Positions 1 through 11,430 of a stretch of 64,000 nucleotides of DNA are shown here, one piece after another. The DNA lies in assembly GCA_038373865.1 (NCBI GenBank), contig JAXGGA010003959.1:1-64000 (forward strand), read 5' to 3'. Origin of the DNA: Uloborus plumipes (lineage: Eukaryota; Arthropoda; Arachnida; Araneae; Uloboridae). The notes under the pieces were generated by a model. The model searched no databases. It worked only from the letters and a program-made list of their open reading frames with translations, and was not told the origin of the DNA. The position numbers and the translations under genes were made by a program. Each line of letters opens with the position of its first letter. Position 1 is the first letter of the stretch.

Positions 1-185
1 CGATCTGTCGGATTAGGCATCGTTAGATATCGTGAGCCGTTGACGCAGCGATATAGCATTGGTAATTTTGCGATATCGTCGTACGATATGTGCTACTAGG
101 GTCCCCCCCCCCCCCATTGACGAGCCTCAGGGGCGGCACATTGGATCTTTGCACACGGGCGGCCGACACCCTAGGATCGGCCCTG
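1..185. mobile_element. right end of a hAT-type element, 5' part outside the window
   Basis: The minus-strand reading of 166-185 starts CAGGGCCGATCCTAGGGTGT, a typical hAT-type terminus, followed by GC-rich sequence and a poly-C run near 103-115. The element stops exactly at 185. The next eight bases, GCTAAGTA (186-193), would be its target-site duplication. This is supported by the second copy of the flanking block at 21864, where the same GCTAAGTA is uninterrupted and preceded by unrelated sequence. The left terminus is not in the window, so length and coding content are unknown. Superfamily call is by terminus only. Confidence 0.6.
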
Positions 186-844
186 GCTAAGTACCAGGAA
201 ATATTCTTTGACTACCAGATTAAGGTATGCTTAGGAAACAATATGAAAAAAACATTCTTCAAATTACCATTGTTTATTTTCCCCATTTCCTCCGAAAAGC
301 CTTAAGTTTCTACTTCTAAACAAATTTTCCGGATAATCGGAGTTTTCATTAATCCAAGGTGAGCCCCAATTGTTTCAGATTTTGTAGACTGTGTTGTATA
401 AAAACATTACCATTCCTTTGAAACAAAAATGTTGTTTTTGTGTTTCACATCCATTGGAGTTTTTAGCCTCTTTTGTGTGGATAGATTCATTTTAGATTTC
501 ATAAAATAATTATGTCACTAAAATTAATACTATTAAAATATGTTGAATTGTATTCCTAATCTTTCTTGTTCAGATATTGTTTTTTTCCCCTTTATTTACG
601 GTAATTGTTCACTGAAGTAGATATTTTTGTGTTTTTAATAAAAATAACTTATAAACGTTGAATGCTAAAGAAAGAATGCTAAAAGAAATGCTTTTAGATG
701 CATTTTTACTTCAAAATTGTTGTACAAATATAACATTTTCTGGAAATTGAAGAATGCAATAATTTTAGAATTTAAAAGCTAAAACTTGGGAAAGTGAAAA
801 TTTAATCTCTTTTTTAGAAATTCTACCGAATTCTTAGGAGAAAT
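186..844 (+). repeat. 659-bp dispersed block, copy 1 (sister at 21864-22519)
   Basis: This block runs from GCTAAGTACC to GGAGAAAT and is nearly identical to 21864-22519 in the same orientation, differing by a few substitutions and small indels. It has no reading frame worth calling and no terminal repeats of its own. Its left edge is set by the hAT insertion ending at 185, so homology may resume upstream of the window. It is either a dispersed non-coding repeat or a recent segmental duplication. Confidence 0.85.
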
Positions 845-2128
845 GGAGGAGCAATTTTTCATGAGAGGGATTTTGGTCGACTCTTTGGATGACAATATCT
901 TTTACAAAATCAATATTTAAGCTCTGCAGCTGTAAAACTTTAAAAACAAGTATTTGGACAATAAAACTACGAAGTATAAAGTTTTGAATTTCTGCGGTTA
1001 AAAATTTATGACAACCTGAAATCCATAAAAAAAATTGCCCACAGCGTTTTTTCGCAAGTTTAGATGCCTGCTACACAAAATCTAATGAGCGCCATCTCAT
1101 AAAAAATACTGGAGAGTATTGAAAACCAAAAGTACTTTAAGCTCCAAAAATATTAGGCTTTTCATAGGTGTGTCGACACCTCTGTAAAATCTAATCCAAA
1201 TCGGAGGTGACCGGGTGGGAAACCACTATAGTTCATTTGATATGGAATGACTCATTTCTGACTGTGCAACGACCCAACTAGTTAAAAATGCATTCTTCAT
1301 TTTTCGAAAAATGAGGACACAAAGCACATGCAAACCATACAATGCGAGCAAATAGTAAATAAACTTTTCAAACTACAAATAAATCATCATCATCAATCCG
1401 AACTACGATGTACTTAAACGCATATAAAACTAAAAATAAATGTATATCGGCATTCATCTATATACTACGCACGATATGAATAACAATTTATTGAAAAGGT
1501 ACCGAAAGTCAAAGATATTTACAAAATAATGGTGAGTGAAATTAAATATTGCATTCAAGGATTTGCATTAAAAAAGTAGCAAGCGGAACAAAATCCTCCA
1601 TGTTCGACGTATTATAAGCCGTAACTTGCAAAGTAGATATCCATAACTTAACACCGTGCACTGGTAAACAAATATTTAAAGGATGGCTCTTGACAAATTA
1701 CCGAGCGAAAAATTCACACACGACCTCTTTTGTTTTCAAATTTGTTCTATCCAAGACACAAATCAATCGTTAATTAGACCAAAATATTGTTCAGGTTAAA
1801 AAATACGAAAATACATGACTTGAAATAACATGAGACTGTAATTCAGAAGAATGGCCAATACAGTGGTATTTTAGTATAGTGAGTTATCAGAAGAGGGCGC
1901 CTTGGACCGCTGGAATCGCCAATTACTTTTTTTACATAGTTTAAATGAAGACTTTTTCATTTTATTAAAACAAATAAAGTTTTAAGTTAAGCATAGCTAG
2001 TCTACGGCAGCCAGCATTAGCAAGTGAATTTCTTTCCATTTTTTAGCTGCTACTACTGTTGTTCTTTCTCATTTGTGTGTTTCAAACTCGAGAAGAAGAA
2101 GCAGCTTAATGAACTAAAATGGACTCAT
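845..2128. other. AT-rich stretch without a recognised gene
   Basis: No long reading frame, no paired terminal repeats and no RNA gene could be seen. A short tract near 1150-1215 (GTGTCGACACCTCTGTAAAA and following) looks like degraded dispersed-repeat sequence but cannot be assigned. Confidence 0.4.
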
Positions 2129-2446
2129 CTACAAAATGGACTCTTCTGAGGCGTGGCCATGCGACCGCTGATATAAATATTCCAGCTCTGCCTCGGAATC
2201 TTCAATACTACTGGAATTGCATTTCTTGCTTTTTCTTGGATCCTCCTCGTCCTCTCGAGGAGGATTGAAAAATAAACATATTCTTTTCTCTCTACGGGAG
2301 GGTACCAAGGGTATCTTCCGGCCGCTTGATGAGACTTGTGCCGTCAGGAGTTTACTGAGCAGCCGCGTATGTTTAGTGCGTTCCGATACTAATATATTAC
2401 GTGAATTACGAAAAGTATTTGTTGAGTATATTTTATTTTGTTTCAT
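2129..2446 (-). CDS. small unrecognised reading frame, 105 codons
   Basis: A 105-codon frame from ATG to stop, locally more GC-rich than its surroundings. The product is basic in its first two thirds (a KIPLVPSRREKR patch) and has an acidic middle (REDEEDPRKSKK) and a Glu-rich tail. No signal peptide, membrane segment or catalytic motif is visible, and I do not recognise the family. It could be a fragment of a transposon protein or a chance frame; no flanking terminal repeats were found. No transcription evidence can be read from the sequence. Confidence 0.25.
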   Translation of the reverse strand: MKQNKIYSTNTFRNSRNILVSERTKHTRLLSKLLTAQVSSSGRKIPLVPSRREKRICLFFNPPREDEEDPRKSKKCNSSSIEDSEAELEYLYQRSHGHASEESIL

Positions 2447-2954
2447 TGTATAAGTCGTCGTTTACCAACCTCTTTTTAGCTCACTTTCTACTTGGTTGTA
2501 GGAAATCATTCATAATTGTACCACTTCGGAAAATTGTACCATTTCGCGATTATTATTATTATTTCTATTGCGAGCGTGTTCATTTATTCGAATTAAACAT
2601 TTTATAAGGTGACTGATTGCACATCACAATGAGATAAATTCCATTTAAGCACGCTTTAATGCCGTATATGAAGTCACTGAAATAATCAATTCACATACAT
2701 ATTGTACATATATCTATGTGTTTGTTTAATGTTTTTTTTTCTGTACTCAGAGTTCGCATCTCCTAAAACTAAACGAATATTTTGTTGGTGTCCTAAAATA
2801 GTTGTAAAATTTCACAGGTGTTTGTTTGAGTGAATTTGGTAGACTTTTCAAAGTAATGTACTTCTCACTTGAAATTTTATCTGATAAACTGACATTTCAT
2901 AAAATATTTCAATAAAAAACAATATCTTCACAAAATGTTTCATTTCAGAGCACG

Positions 2955-4098
2955 CAGGGTTGTCTTTTCGTCCACTTTTTTGAAAAAAGTTCGGGACGCC
3001 GGAAGAAATGAAAAAAAAAAAAAAGTTTTTTTTCATACGTTTGATGTATCAAAATGTTATGATGTACAATTAGTATCTCTCTTGCATTACCTATTTCCCA
3101 AAATAGAATGATGATATGCAAAAAAAAAAAAGAATGGCTATTAACCCATTGATTTTTAACTAATTTTAGTTGAAAGAAATAAAATTTAACATAGTGAATA
3201 AACTATTGAGTGTAATTACATTATTTTAAAGTAGACAAATAAAAAAAAAAAAAAGTGTTTTTCTTTAATACATATTTTTAAAAAGAAAATAAAGTGTTCT
3301 GTCACCTTCTATTTATTTAACACATTACAATCCCTTAAAAAGTAAACTTTATATGAAATTTACTCATAAATTCTATGGTTAAATTTTGTTTGAATTAAAT
3401 ACACATATAAATGTATATCATTTGTATTTGAAAATACATTAGATGCTACAAGAAATATTGGTTTAAGTTTGATTCATTTGGTCATTTTACGATATATTTT
3501 TTGAGGATTTAATGAATGTTGCGCCGTTGTAAAATATTTATGTACACAGCATTGTTTTATGGATATATTAATGTTATTATAGGAACATATTTCATTTCAT
3601 GGCAAAATTTTCGTTCTTGTCATCAAATAATGTTTACTTCATAGGGTTTTTAATATTTTGAGACTAAAACCTTTTAAAATTATCATTTCTACTTTTATAT
3701 TTTATGTACACTTTTATTGTTGGCAATGAAACTCCTTCACAAAAAATAAACATCTTAAAATTATTTACTGCTGATGTGTGCTCTTGTAAGCATTAAATCT
3801 TATTAATATTCATTTATTTTATACAGATACAGATACTATATTTTTATAGCATCTGTTGTTTATTAAATATTTGTTGGTATACATAATTATGTGTGCTAAT
3901 TTTGATAATAAAACTAGTATCTCATTGAAAAAAAATCAATATTTTAAAACATTGCTTTTAAACTTTGGATTTTTTAATCAAGAACTGTCATTTTCTTTAA
4001 AGTGGACGAAATGGACAAAATACTATTTTGTCCGGAACTGTTTTTTCCAGGTTTTTTCCGGCGGTTTTTTCAGCCCCGGACAAAATCAAACAACCCTG
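2955..4098. mobile_element. hAT-like non-autonomous element
   Basis: The left end CAGGGTTGTCTTTTCGTCCA (2955) is matched by the reverse complement of the right end, CAGGGTTGTTTGATTTTGTC (ending 4098). The flanks are AGAGCACG before 2955 and, offset by one base, AGAGCAGG after the right end: a 7-of-8 match of hAT size. The interior is AT-rich with no transposase. A long open frame over the right half (3856-4209) reads straight through the terminus and is not a gene. Confidence 0.6.
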
Positions 4099-4373
4099 CA
4101 GAGCAGGCATTTCATAAAATTCGTCTTTTGCAAAACAAACCATTTAATATTAAAAACATGTTTCACAACTTTGCATAAAAGAAACATAACAAGCTCTTTG
4201 AAGTTTTAGCCGTTTCTAACCCGCCTCTCCTGATTATTTAGAAATTTCAAAATTTGTTTTCATCCACTTCTCTCATTTTCATTCACTATGTAATTCTATC
4301 GCTTGGACATCTATAATTTTATTCATTCTCTTAGTTAGAACCTTGCTTAGTTTTCTTTTGTATGTTTAGCATA

Positions 4374-6272
4374 GGGTTGGTTAGGGTAAGTGGGCCCTCT
4401 TTTTAGAAAAGTTAGTCTTCAAAGCCTTATACAAAAGTTTTAAAGTAAAACAGCTTAAATTTGTTTACTTATTTTATCCTGGACATTATTAATAAACACA
4501 AGTTCAGCGTTATTTCCTTAAAAAATAATCTATTTATTTTTAAATAAATTATTCTTTAAAAAATGGTGTGGGGCAAACCCAGATAATATAGATGAACTCG
4601 CGAACGCCGTTCGCAGAAAACTTTCGAAGTTTGCAGAAAATTTTTGCATTTTGTTAAAAAAGTTATAAATTTAGGAAGTTTTCTATCTGAAATATGTCTT
4701 GATTTTGTTCATTGTGGGGCAGTAGCTTGTTACATACGAAACTGACACATTCATTAATCATGACGGATTGACAACCAACCTCATGGTAGAACCTGCACTT
4801 CATACAACTTGATATTTTTGTTGTTGGTAGCACTTTAGGATTCAGAAGCCCACTTTTTTTTGCAGAAAATTTTAAAGAAATTATTTAAGTTTGCAGACAG
4901 TTTTACATTTTATCTAAGTCTGGTGTGGGGGACCCACTTACCCCCTAGGAAGGGGTAAGTGGGTTACCCTCTGTTGCGCGGTCCTCGATAGCTCAGTTAA
5001 TCACTCAAACACAATTATTCACACACACACATTTTGTGGACTATAACATTTTATTCACTTTCAGGACCCACTCTCAACTCTCGTCGGGCACATATGAATC
5101 TCTCTCTCGCTCTGCCATAGCCGCCACTTATCATTGGCTTCAGGCGTAGGCGTTACACATAACATCTGGTATTTCTCAACACCCTCCATTTATTTGTATT
5201 TAAAGTGAGCATATTTTGGAAAGAGGTTTGTGGGATCCTTCCTAACAAAGTATGCAAAATTTTAGTTTGGAATTTTTTTCTGTAAATGTATCTATTAATG
5301 AGATATCTACTTACATTTAGATGTGTATAACAAAAAATTACAAAGCGAAATACAAAACAATTATGTCTGTGAAATTAATTAAAAGCCGTTAGGCGTATTT
5401 TTTGCTTTTACATATAAATTAATGTCGAATAAACTTAATGGAGACGATTAAGATCAATTTTCGCAAAATAGAAAAAAAGAAAAGGTTGAAAAAAAAAATG
5501 GAAACACTTAATGGCAGCGTATATTTGAAGTTTTCTGAGGGAGAAACATTATCATTTCATCCTCAGTCATAATTCTAACATCATCTACATCACACCAATA
5601 AAAAGTGTAGCCATTTTAATTTTTTCTATCAAATTTTTCAGTATTTTTTTCATTTGTATCATATTTTAAAATTAGACCTTCATAATACTTTATGGTTTTC
5701 TTTGATCCAAGTTTAACAAATATATAGTTGCTAGCTTTTGCAGTTCTTCTAGCTGAACCATCAATTTCTTCTAGGTCTCCATAATTATCTTTCATTTCAT
5801 TGTTGAAATTGCTTCATCAAAACTGCTTTTCATTTTGAAATAATCATTATTCCATAGTGAGGGGGCCCACTTACACCATAGTGAGGGGACCCACTTTCCC
5901 TAATGGCGAGAAACCACGGGGTAAGTGGGACACCTTCCCTTAAACACTTATTAGTGATACTTTGCATAAAAGTTCTTATTGCAATGTGTACTTTAGGTTA
6001 AGCACAAGAAAACTTGTTGAACATAGAGAAAATAATAAAAAAATCACATTGAAACACTTCTTTGAAAAATGTTGCTTGAACTCGCAAAAAAAAAAAAAAA
6101 AAAAAAAAAAAGGAAATATTTTTGTATAAATTATATGATCCAAAAAAAGTTCCATGAAATCCAAAAAAAGAAAAAGCAATCACTGCGATGAAATTTGACA
6201 CAATCAGTACAGAAAAGTATAAAAACCATATGCGCGTTTCAGTTTGAAGGGCCCACTTGCCTGAACCAACCC
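4374..6272. mobile_element. terminal-inverted-repeat element with GTAAGTGGG motifs
   Basis: The left end GGGTTGGTTAGGGTAAGTGG (4374) pairs with the right end, whose reverse complement is GGGTTGGTTCAGGCAAGTGG. The motif TAAGTGGG or its complement CCCACTTA recurs inside, near 4387, 4934, 4955, 5865 and 5922, with variants near 5888 and 6250, which suggests repeated internal binding sites. A solo LTR lies inside. There is no coding capacity and no clear target duplication. A fragment resembling the right end lies at about 9020-9105, inside another element. Confidence 0.5.
4972..5181. mobile_element. solo LTR of an LTR retrotransposon, 210 bp
   Basis: The segment begins TGTTGCGCGG and ends TTTCTCAACA, giving the 5'-TG...CA-3' ends of an LTR with 5-bp inverted termini (TGTTG/CAACA). 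It is flanked on both sides by the identical 5-bp duplication CCCTC (4967-4971 and 5182-5186). No internal retrotransposon sequence remains, as expected after recombination between two LTRs. Terminus form and 5-bp duplication fit BEL/Pao- or Gypsy-type elements; the clade cannot be fixed from an LTR alone. Confidence 0.75.
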
Positions 6273-7537
6273 CAAGGCCGTATCCAGAGGGGGTCCTGAC
6301 GGGCCCGAGCTCCCCCCCCCCCCGAAACCCGAAATGTTTTATAATGTAAAACAGAAAAAAAGTTTCTTTTTTTTTAATTTAAAATAGCAAAAAAAATTTT
6401 TTTTTTCCTTTTAACTATTAAAACAAGTGAAAATTTGTAAAAGTACAGAAAAAAAAAGAATTCAAATTCTCATTAGCTGCAAAACATATTTGAAAACAAG
6501 ACTCTTATTAGCACTTCCAGGTCTTTTTCCCAAATCAATTCAGGCTCAAGACAAGCTACTTGTCAGTTTGATCGTCGCTCCCCCCTCCTCCCTTATAAAA
6601 CTTATACCACTCAGATTTTTACCTCCTAATCGCCAGGCCCCTAGTTTCCGACTAGGCTGAGATTGCTTCTCACCGCTCTGATTCAATTAAGCGGATACTT
6701 TGTTGGTCCCCATTTATAAGCATTTGTAACCCTCGAGTAATTTTAATCTAAACATGTCTTCAATCAACAAGACCACACAAAAACAGATAAGTTCACAGAC
6801 CCTCTGTTTTGTTAGACGCTCACCAATCTTAGGCAAAAGTTACTTAGACAAAAGTTTACAAATGCTTAAAAACCTTGAAAACTTTGTTAAATGTAGCTGT
6901 AAACCTTGAGCTTTAAAGTTTCTAACACAAATGGCGGCGGGGAAGGGGGGGGGGTTGCATCAAGTTGCGCAAAACTCAGCTCCTTGATTAAAAAAATATT
7001 CTGTGTAATGCAAAAATCATATTCCAGCATTTTTTGTAGCATATTTTCAAAAATAATTTTTTGTGACTCACATGTTTCATTTCTGACTATTCATTAAATT
7101 CCTAATTCAGTATTTTAGAAGTTACTTTGTAATCGATTCCTTTAATTAATATGTTAAGCACGAGAAAAATATTACCCTACCTGTATTCTTTGTCGTTTTT
7201 TGCAGTACTAGTGATTGAAAAAGAAATTGTCATTATAAGTATTTTTTAATATCCATTTTTAATCTTTAAAAGATGTGTCTTTCAAAGTTTTAACAATTTC
7301 GTAAGACTGTCCAATCAACTATTAAAACGTCAGAGACTGAAAAGTGCTAATGAAATGCCTTAAAGAATTTTAACTGTTCTAGAGTCTTTGAAAATCATAA
7401 AATACCTTTTTGAAACTCCTTTAAAAGTGCTTCAATCCTATTTCTTATCAAATAATAACCTATGTAACCTATGAATTAACTAAATGGCCAGAATGTTACA
7501 GCGTTAATTATTTTTTAAATCTCTACACTATTGCTGT
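6273..7537. other. truncated hAT-like start, then unassigned sequence
   Basis: CAAGGCCGTATCCAGAGGGG at 6273 resembles the CAAGGCCGTA terminus of the hAT at 17972-19739, but no matching right end follows, so it is probably a truncated insertion. A poly-C run is at about 6313-6323. The remainder is AT-rich without a supported gene; a G-rich run is at about 6940-6955. Confidence 0.35.
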
Positions 7538-8495
7538 CAGTGGCGTACTCAGGGGGTGGGCTGATAGGGCTGCAGCCCCCTCCGAAATTTTCAGAACGAA
7601 TTTTTGCATTTAAGCTTTAATATTTTTTTCCCTTCTTTCTTTTTAAAGTCGGAACATCAGAAAAATTTTCAGATCAAATTATAAAATATAAGACAAAATT
7701 AAGAGAACATAAGAAAAATGAATTTGTTTTGAATAGTTCTGACAAAAATATTTTACTGCGTCATGTGTATGATTATTTTACGCAATCCAATTTTATTCCT
7801 TTTCATTGCAAATATACACTGCGATGCAAAAGTTTAGACAAAATGCAAATATATGAAGAAAGAGAAAACTATTCAATGAAATGCTTTCAAATTTCTACTG
7901 CAGGTACACAATATGGTCCCAAATACGTGTCTGGAGTTCTTAAAACTATCACTGGAATCAAATTTTGGATATTACAAAAGATATTTTTTTTTACATTGTT
8001 GCAAAAGTTTAGACAATTTTCAGATTTTATGCAAATACCCGTTGAAATGTAATTGGTGGAGGAAATGCGGGACTGTAAATTCATTTATAAAGTGCAGAGA
8101 TTGCTGAATAAAAAATCAAAATCTCAGAAGCTCTTTAGTTCTAGTGTAAAGAAAATAAGAAAGTTTGGAAGCCGAAATTTGAAAATGAACCTACTTTATT
8201 AATTTTTTGTCTTTTAAACCGCTTCTAGTATGGTAGTACATTGTTTTTTACTTTGTGGAGAGCAAATTCAGACATGCGTATCGATCAAAAAGTCCAAGGA
8301 AAATTAGATTTCTTAAGGATGAAGGAATTGAAAAAACGGTTTAGACGGACGGGATTCGCCCCTTAATCCTACAAAACTTCTACTTGGGTCAAAAACAGGG
8401 TCGGACTGGGAATGAAATTCGGCGCGGGCATCCAAAGAAAACAGGCGCCTCTCCAATTACATTAATAAAAAAATATGTTTATTATTAATTAATTA

Positions 8496-8708
8496 TTTGA
8501 TTAATTTCAAGAAACATAATTATTTAATTAATTTCAAGAAACATAATTAATTATTTAATTAATTTCAAGAAACATAATTATTTAATTAATTTCAAGAAAC
8601 ATAATTAATTATTTAATTAATTTCAAGAAACATAATTAATTATTTAATTAATTTCAAGAAACATAATTAATTATTTAATTAATTTCAAGAAACATAATTA
8701 ATTATTAA
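8496..8708 (+). repeat. AT-rich minisatellite, 27/31-bp units, 7 copies
   Basis: The core TTTCAAGAAACATAATTA recurs with starts of CAAGAAACAT at 8508, 8535, 8566, 8593, 8624, 8655 and 8686. The spacings are 27, 31, 27, 31, 31 and 31 bp; the two unit lengths differ by one AATT step. Copies are nearly identical, so the array is young or homogenised. Confidence 0.9.
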
Positions 8709-9403
8709 AATACGTCATGATTGAAAAATTAATTGAATTATTAATTGCATGGACGAATCAATTCATTATTAAGAATAAATAATCTAAAAATTATTAAGCT
8801 AATATATTTTTTAATCAATAAATAGCATTATTAAAAAAAATTATTTCTTAAAAATAATTTTTGCTTTGACACTATGGCATGATGACATGGAATGAAAAAG
8901 GAAACTCAAACATTTCATTTTTCTCGATGAAACGTATTCCAATTATCTCATAAAGCCGTGTTTATCTCTGATAGAAATAGTTGGTTTATTGCGCCTTTCA
9001 CATCGGCACATAAGCAAAAAATACATGCGTATTTCAGTTTTAAATAAGGGGGGGGGGTGGCCCAGTTACCCCAGTGACCTACTAACTCGAACCAGCCCTA
9101 CATTTTAAAAAGAGTTTGAGATAAAAACATATAATATGAGATAGTTACATACATTTTGGAATAGTTTTAATTACTTTGAATTACTTGATTTGCTTGATTT
9201 TTGCCACATTATTTTGATGAGCTATGAAATAAATTAATAAATTACGAAACTGCAAACAAATAATGTTTTATTCTAAATTTTATTCATATTACACTGTTTG
9301 AGTGCGAAGGATTTGGTGATAAATCGCTGATTTGCTTACGATGTGGAAAATTGAGAATAACATTTCTGTAATTGGAAAAGTAAAAAAATTGATTTGTCTA
9401 AAA

Positions 9404-10590
9404 CAGTGGTTCTCAACGGGGGCGGTAACGCCCCCCTGTGGGCGGTGGGAAGATGCTGAGGGGCGGTGGACACGTTTTGGGCAGTAGGGGGGCGGTGGGT
9501 ATATTTTGGGCGTCAAGGGGGCGGTGGACAAATTTTGGGGTCAGAGGACAGTAAATAATTAGACTTTATTTCAATTTTAAAAATCAAAATTATATTTTGC
9601 ATTAAATCAAGAACCCAACTTGAATTATTTGTTAATGCTATAAAATAAAATTATTCGCTCTGGAATCTTTAAACTTATTTCCTTACGTTTTTCGGAGGTG
9701 ACTGTTTTTTTTTTATTAAAATAGTTTAGCTTTTTTGATTATCTTTTTTTTTCTTTTCCAATTTGGCTAATTCTGATCACACGTATAGCTAGATAAAATT
9801 CAAAAGCATTAGCCACACCAGCGTTTGGTTATTTTTCAGCCGAAGTGTTGATTGATTCTTTTTACCATAGCAATGTAATTTCTAATAGCTGTAAAAAATT
9901 TTTAATAACGTATTTTTTTAGTAATTATCATACATGTAAAAATACCGTCCTGCATCTGCTGGTGAAAATGGTCAGATTAAGTTCTCAAGTTTCAGTCGCC
10001 TATTTTGATTGTTGCTGAACGAAACTGGTCTTCAGACTGAACAAGTCCTCGTTTAGGATACCAGATTTCAATGTCTATAGCCAAAATTTAATAGGAATTT
10101 GAAATGCTGCCAAAAAGATTCACAATTGCATTCAACTGTCCTACAAATAGCTTTTTAGGCAGAACATTAAACCTCATCGATTTTGTTTTTTGTTTTTTTA
10201 CTTTCTTAATTTTCTGTCACCATGTTCTCATAAGTTACATTAGTATTTATGAGAAAGTAAGTTTACCCTAAAGATACCTAAAATATCTCGATGGGCCGGG
10301 GCATTCGCTCAATTGACTATTTTCCACGGTTTGGTTATTTTCCTAAATTGTTACCTGTCAATCGTATTTGCAATGCTTAGAATGCCCGCTCAGTTTGACT
10401 GTTTTGTTCGACCTCTTTTAACTTCCATTTTTGCTCATGTCATTAATTTACTTTCCTGCTTTATTTTTAGTAGTCTCTCTTTCGATGATGCTTACGTTTT
10501 TGCCATTATCTTCAGTCTTTGCACAAAGACTACTATGAGCGTTTTGAGAATATTTTTGTCTCTGAACGTTTCTTAATGGGTCTTGAACCC
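9404..10590 (+). mobile_element. hAT-C copy 1, 3'-truncated, inside hAT-B
   Basis: It starts CAGTGGTTCTCAACGGGGGC and is collinear with the complete copy at 35425-37631 up to about 10590 (matching ~36930 there). The ~700-bp right part, which in the other copy holds the transposase C-terminus and right TIR, is missing. CAGTGGTTCTCAAC is a well-known hAT (Charlie-type) terminus. There is no reading frame of significance. Confidence 0.75.
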
Positions 10591-10847
10591 TTTGTCAGCG
10601 ACGACATTAAAGTCATATAAAGTAAGTTACTTGAACCGAAATTAATAAAATCGAACAAATAACCAGTAAATCGGGGGGCTACTACGCATTAAACCTTGAA
10701 GGCGTGCCCGATTCCAAAATTTTCTCTTAAAAACTGGGGGGGGGGGGGGGATGATACGTCGCTGATATTTCGCCCCAAGGCTACGCAAACGAGCCCCACT
10801 TCCACACAGGAATACATTTTCATTTCAAAATACATTTTCCGCAGCAA

Positions 10848-11430
10848 TGGCGTTTCAAGTTCGAGAGCACATGGGTGCCTGCCGTTAGTGAGAAGGGGAC
10901 GGCGAAGCTTGAAACAGTATTGGCGTTTCAAGTACGGAGAGCACCTAGGAGTCTTCGGTCGGTGAGAAGGGGGCGCCGAAGCTTGAAGCAGTATTGGCGT
11001 TTCAAGAACGCAGAGCGCCTAGGAATCTTCGGTCGGTGAGAAGGGGGCGCCGAAGTTTGAAGCAGTACTGGCGTTTCAAGTACGGAGAGCGCCTAAGAGT
11101 CTTCGGTCGGTGAGAAGGGGACGCCGAAGTTTGAAGCAGTATTGGCGTTTCAAGTACAGAGAGCGCCTAGGAGTCTTCAGTCGGTGAGAAGGGGGCGTCG
11201 AAGCTTGAAGCAGTATTGGCGTTTCAGGCACACAGAGCGCCTAGGAGGCTTCGGTTGGTGAGAAGGAGGCGCCTTCTGTGTGCGCCTCTTGCAGCTTTGG
11301 AAGCGCCGAGAGAATGGATTTGGAAGCACGGTGAGAAGGGGGCGCCGAAGCTTGAAGCAGTATTGGCGTTTTAAGTACGGAGAGCACCTAGGTGCCTTAA
11401 TTCGTGCCGAAGTAGCCCCCTTTAAGCTTT
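10848..11430. repeat. GC-rich 74-bp minisatellite, about 8 units
   Basis: The word TGGCGTTTCAAG starts units at 10848, 10921, 10995, 11069, 11143 and 11217, then again at 11364, so the period is 73-74 bp with one degenerate double-length interval. Units contain GGTGAGAAGGGGGCGCCGAA. The array is far more GC-rich than its surroundings. On the minus strand it is partly open and reads repeatedly as LKRQYCFKLRRPLLT, but the unit length is not a multiple of three and no start context supports a protein. Confidence 0.88.

Noticed and set aside
3856..4209. 117-codon plus-strand open frame
   Set aside because: It crosses the right terminus of the hAT-like element and has no recognisable similarity or coding bias.
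7729..8052. 107-codon plus-strand open frame
   Set aside because: It crosses the left end of the Tc1-type foldback, so it cannot be an original gene.
8496..8708. CRISPR-like spaced repeats
   Set aside because: Units are directly tandem with no unique spacers, the array is AT-rich, and the window is eukaryotic.
9289..9531. 80-codon minus-strand Pro-rich frame
   Set aside because: It reads through the hAT-C terminus and its GGGCGGTGG repeats; an artefact of composition.
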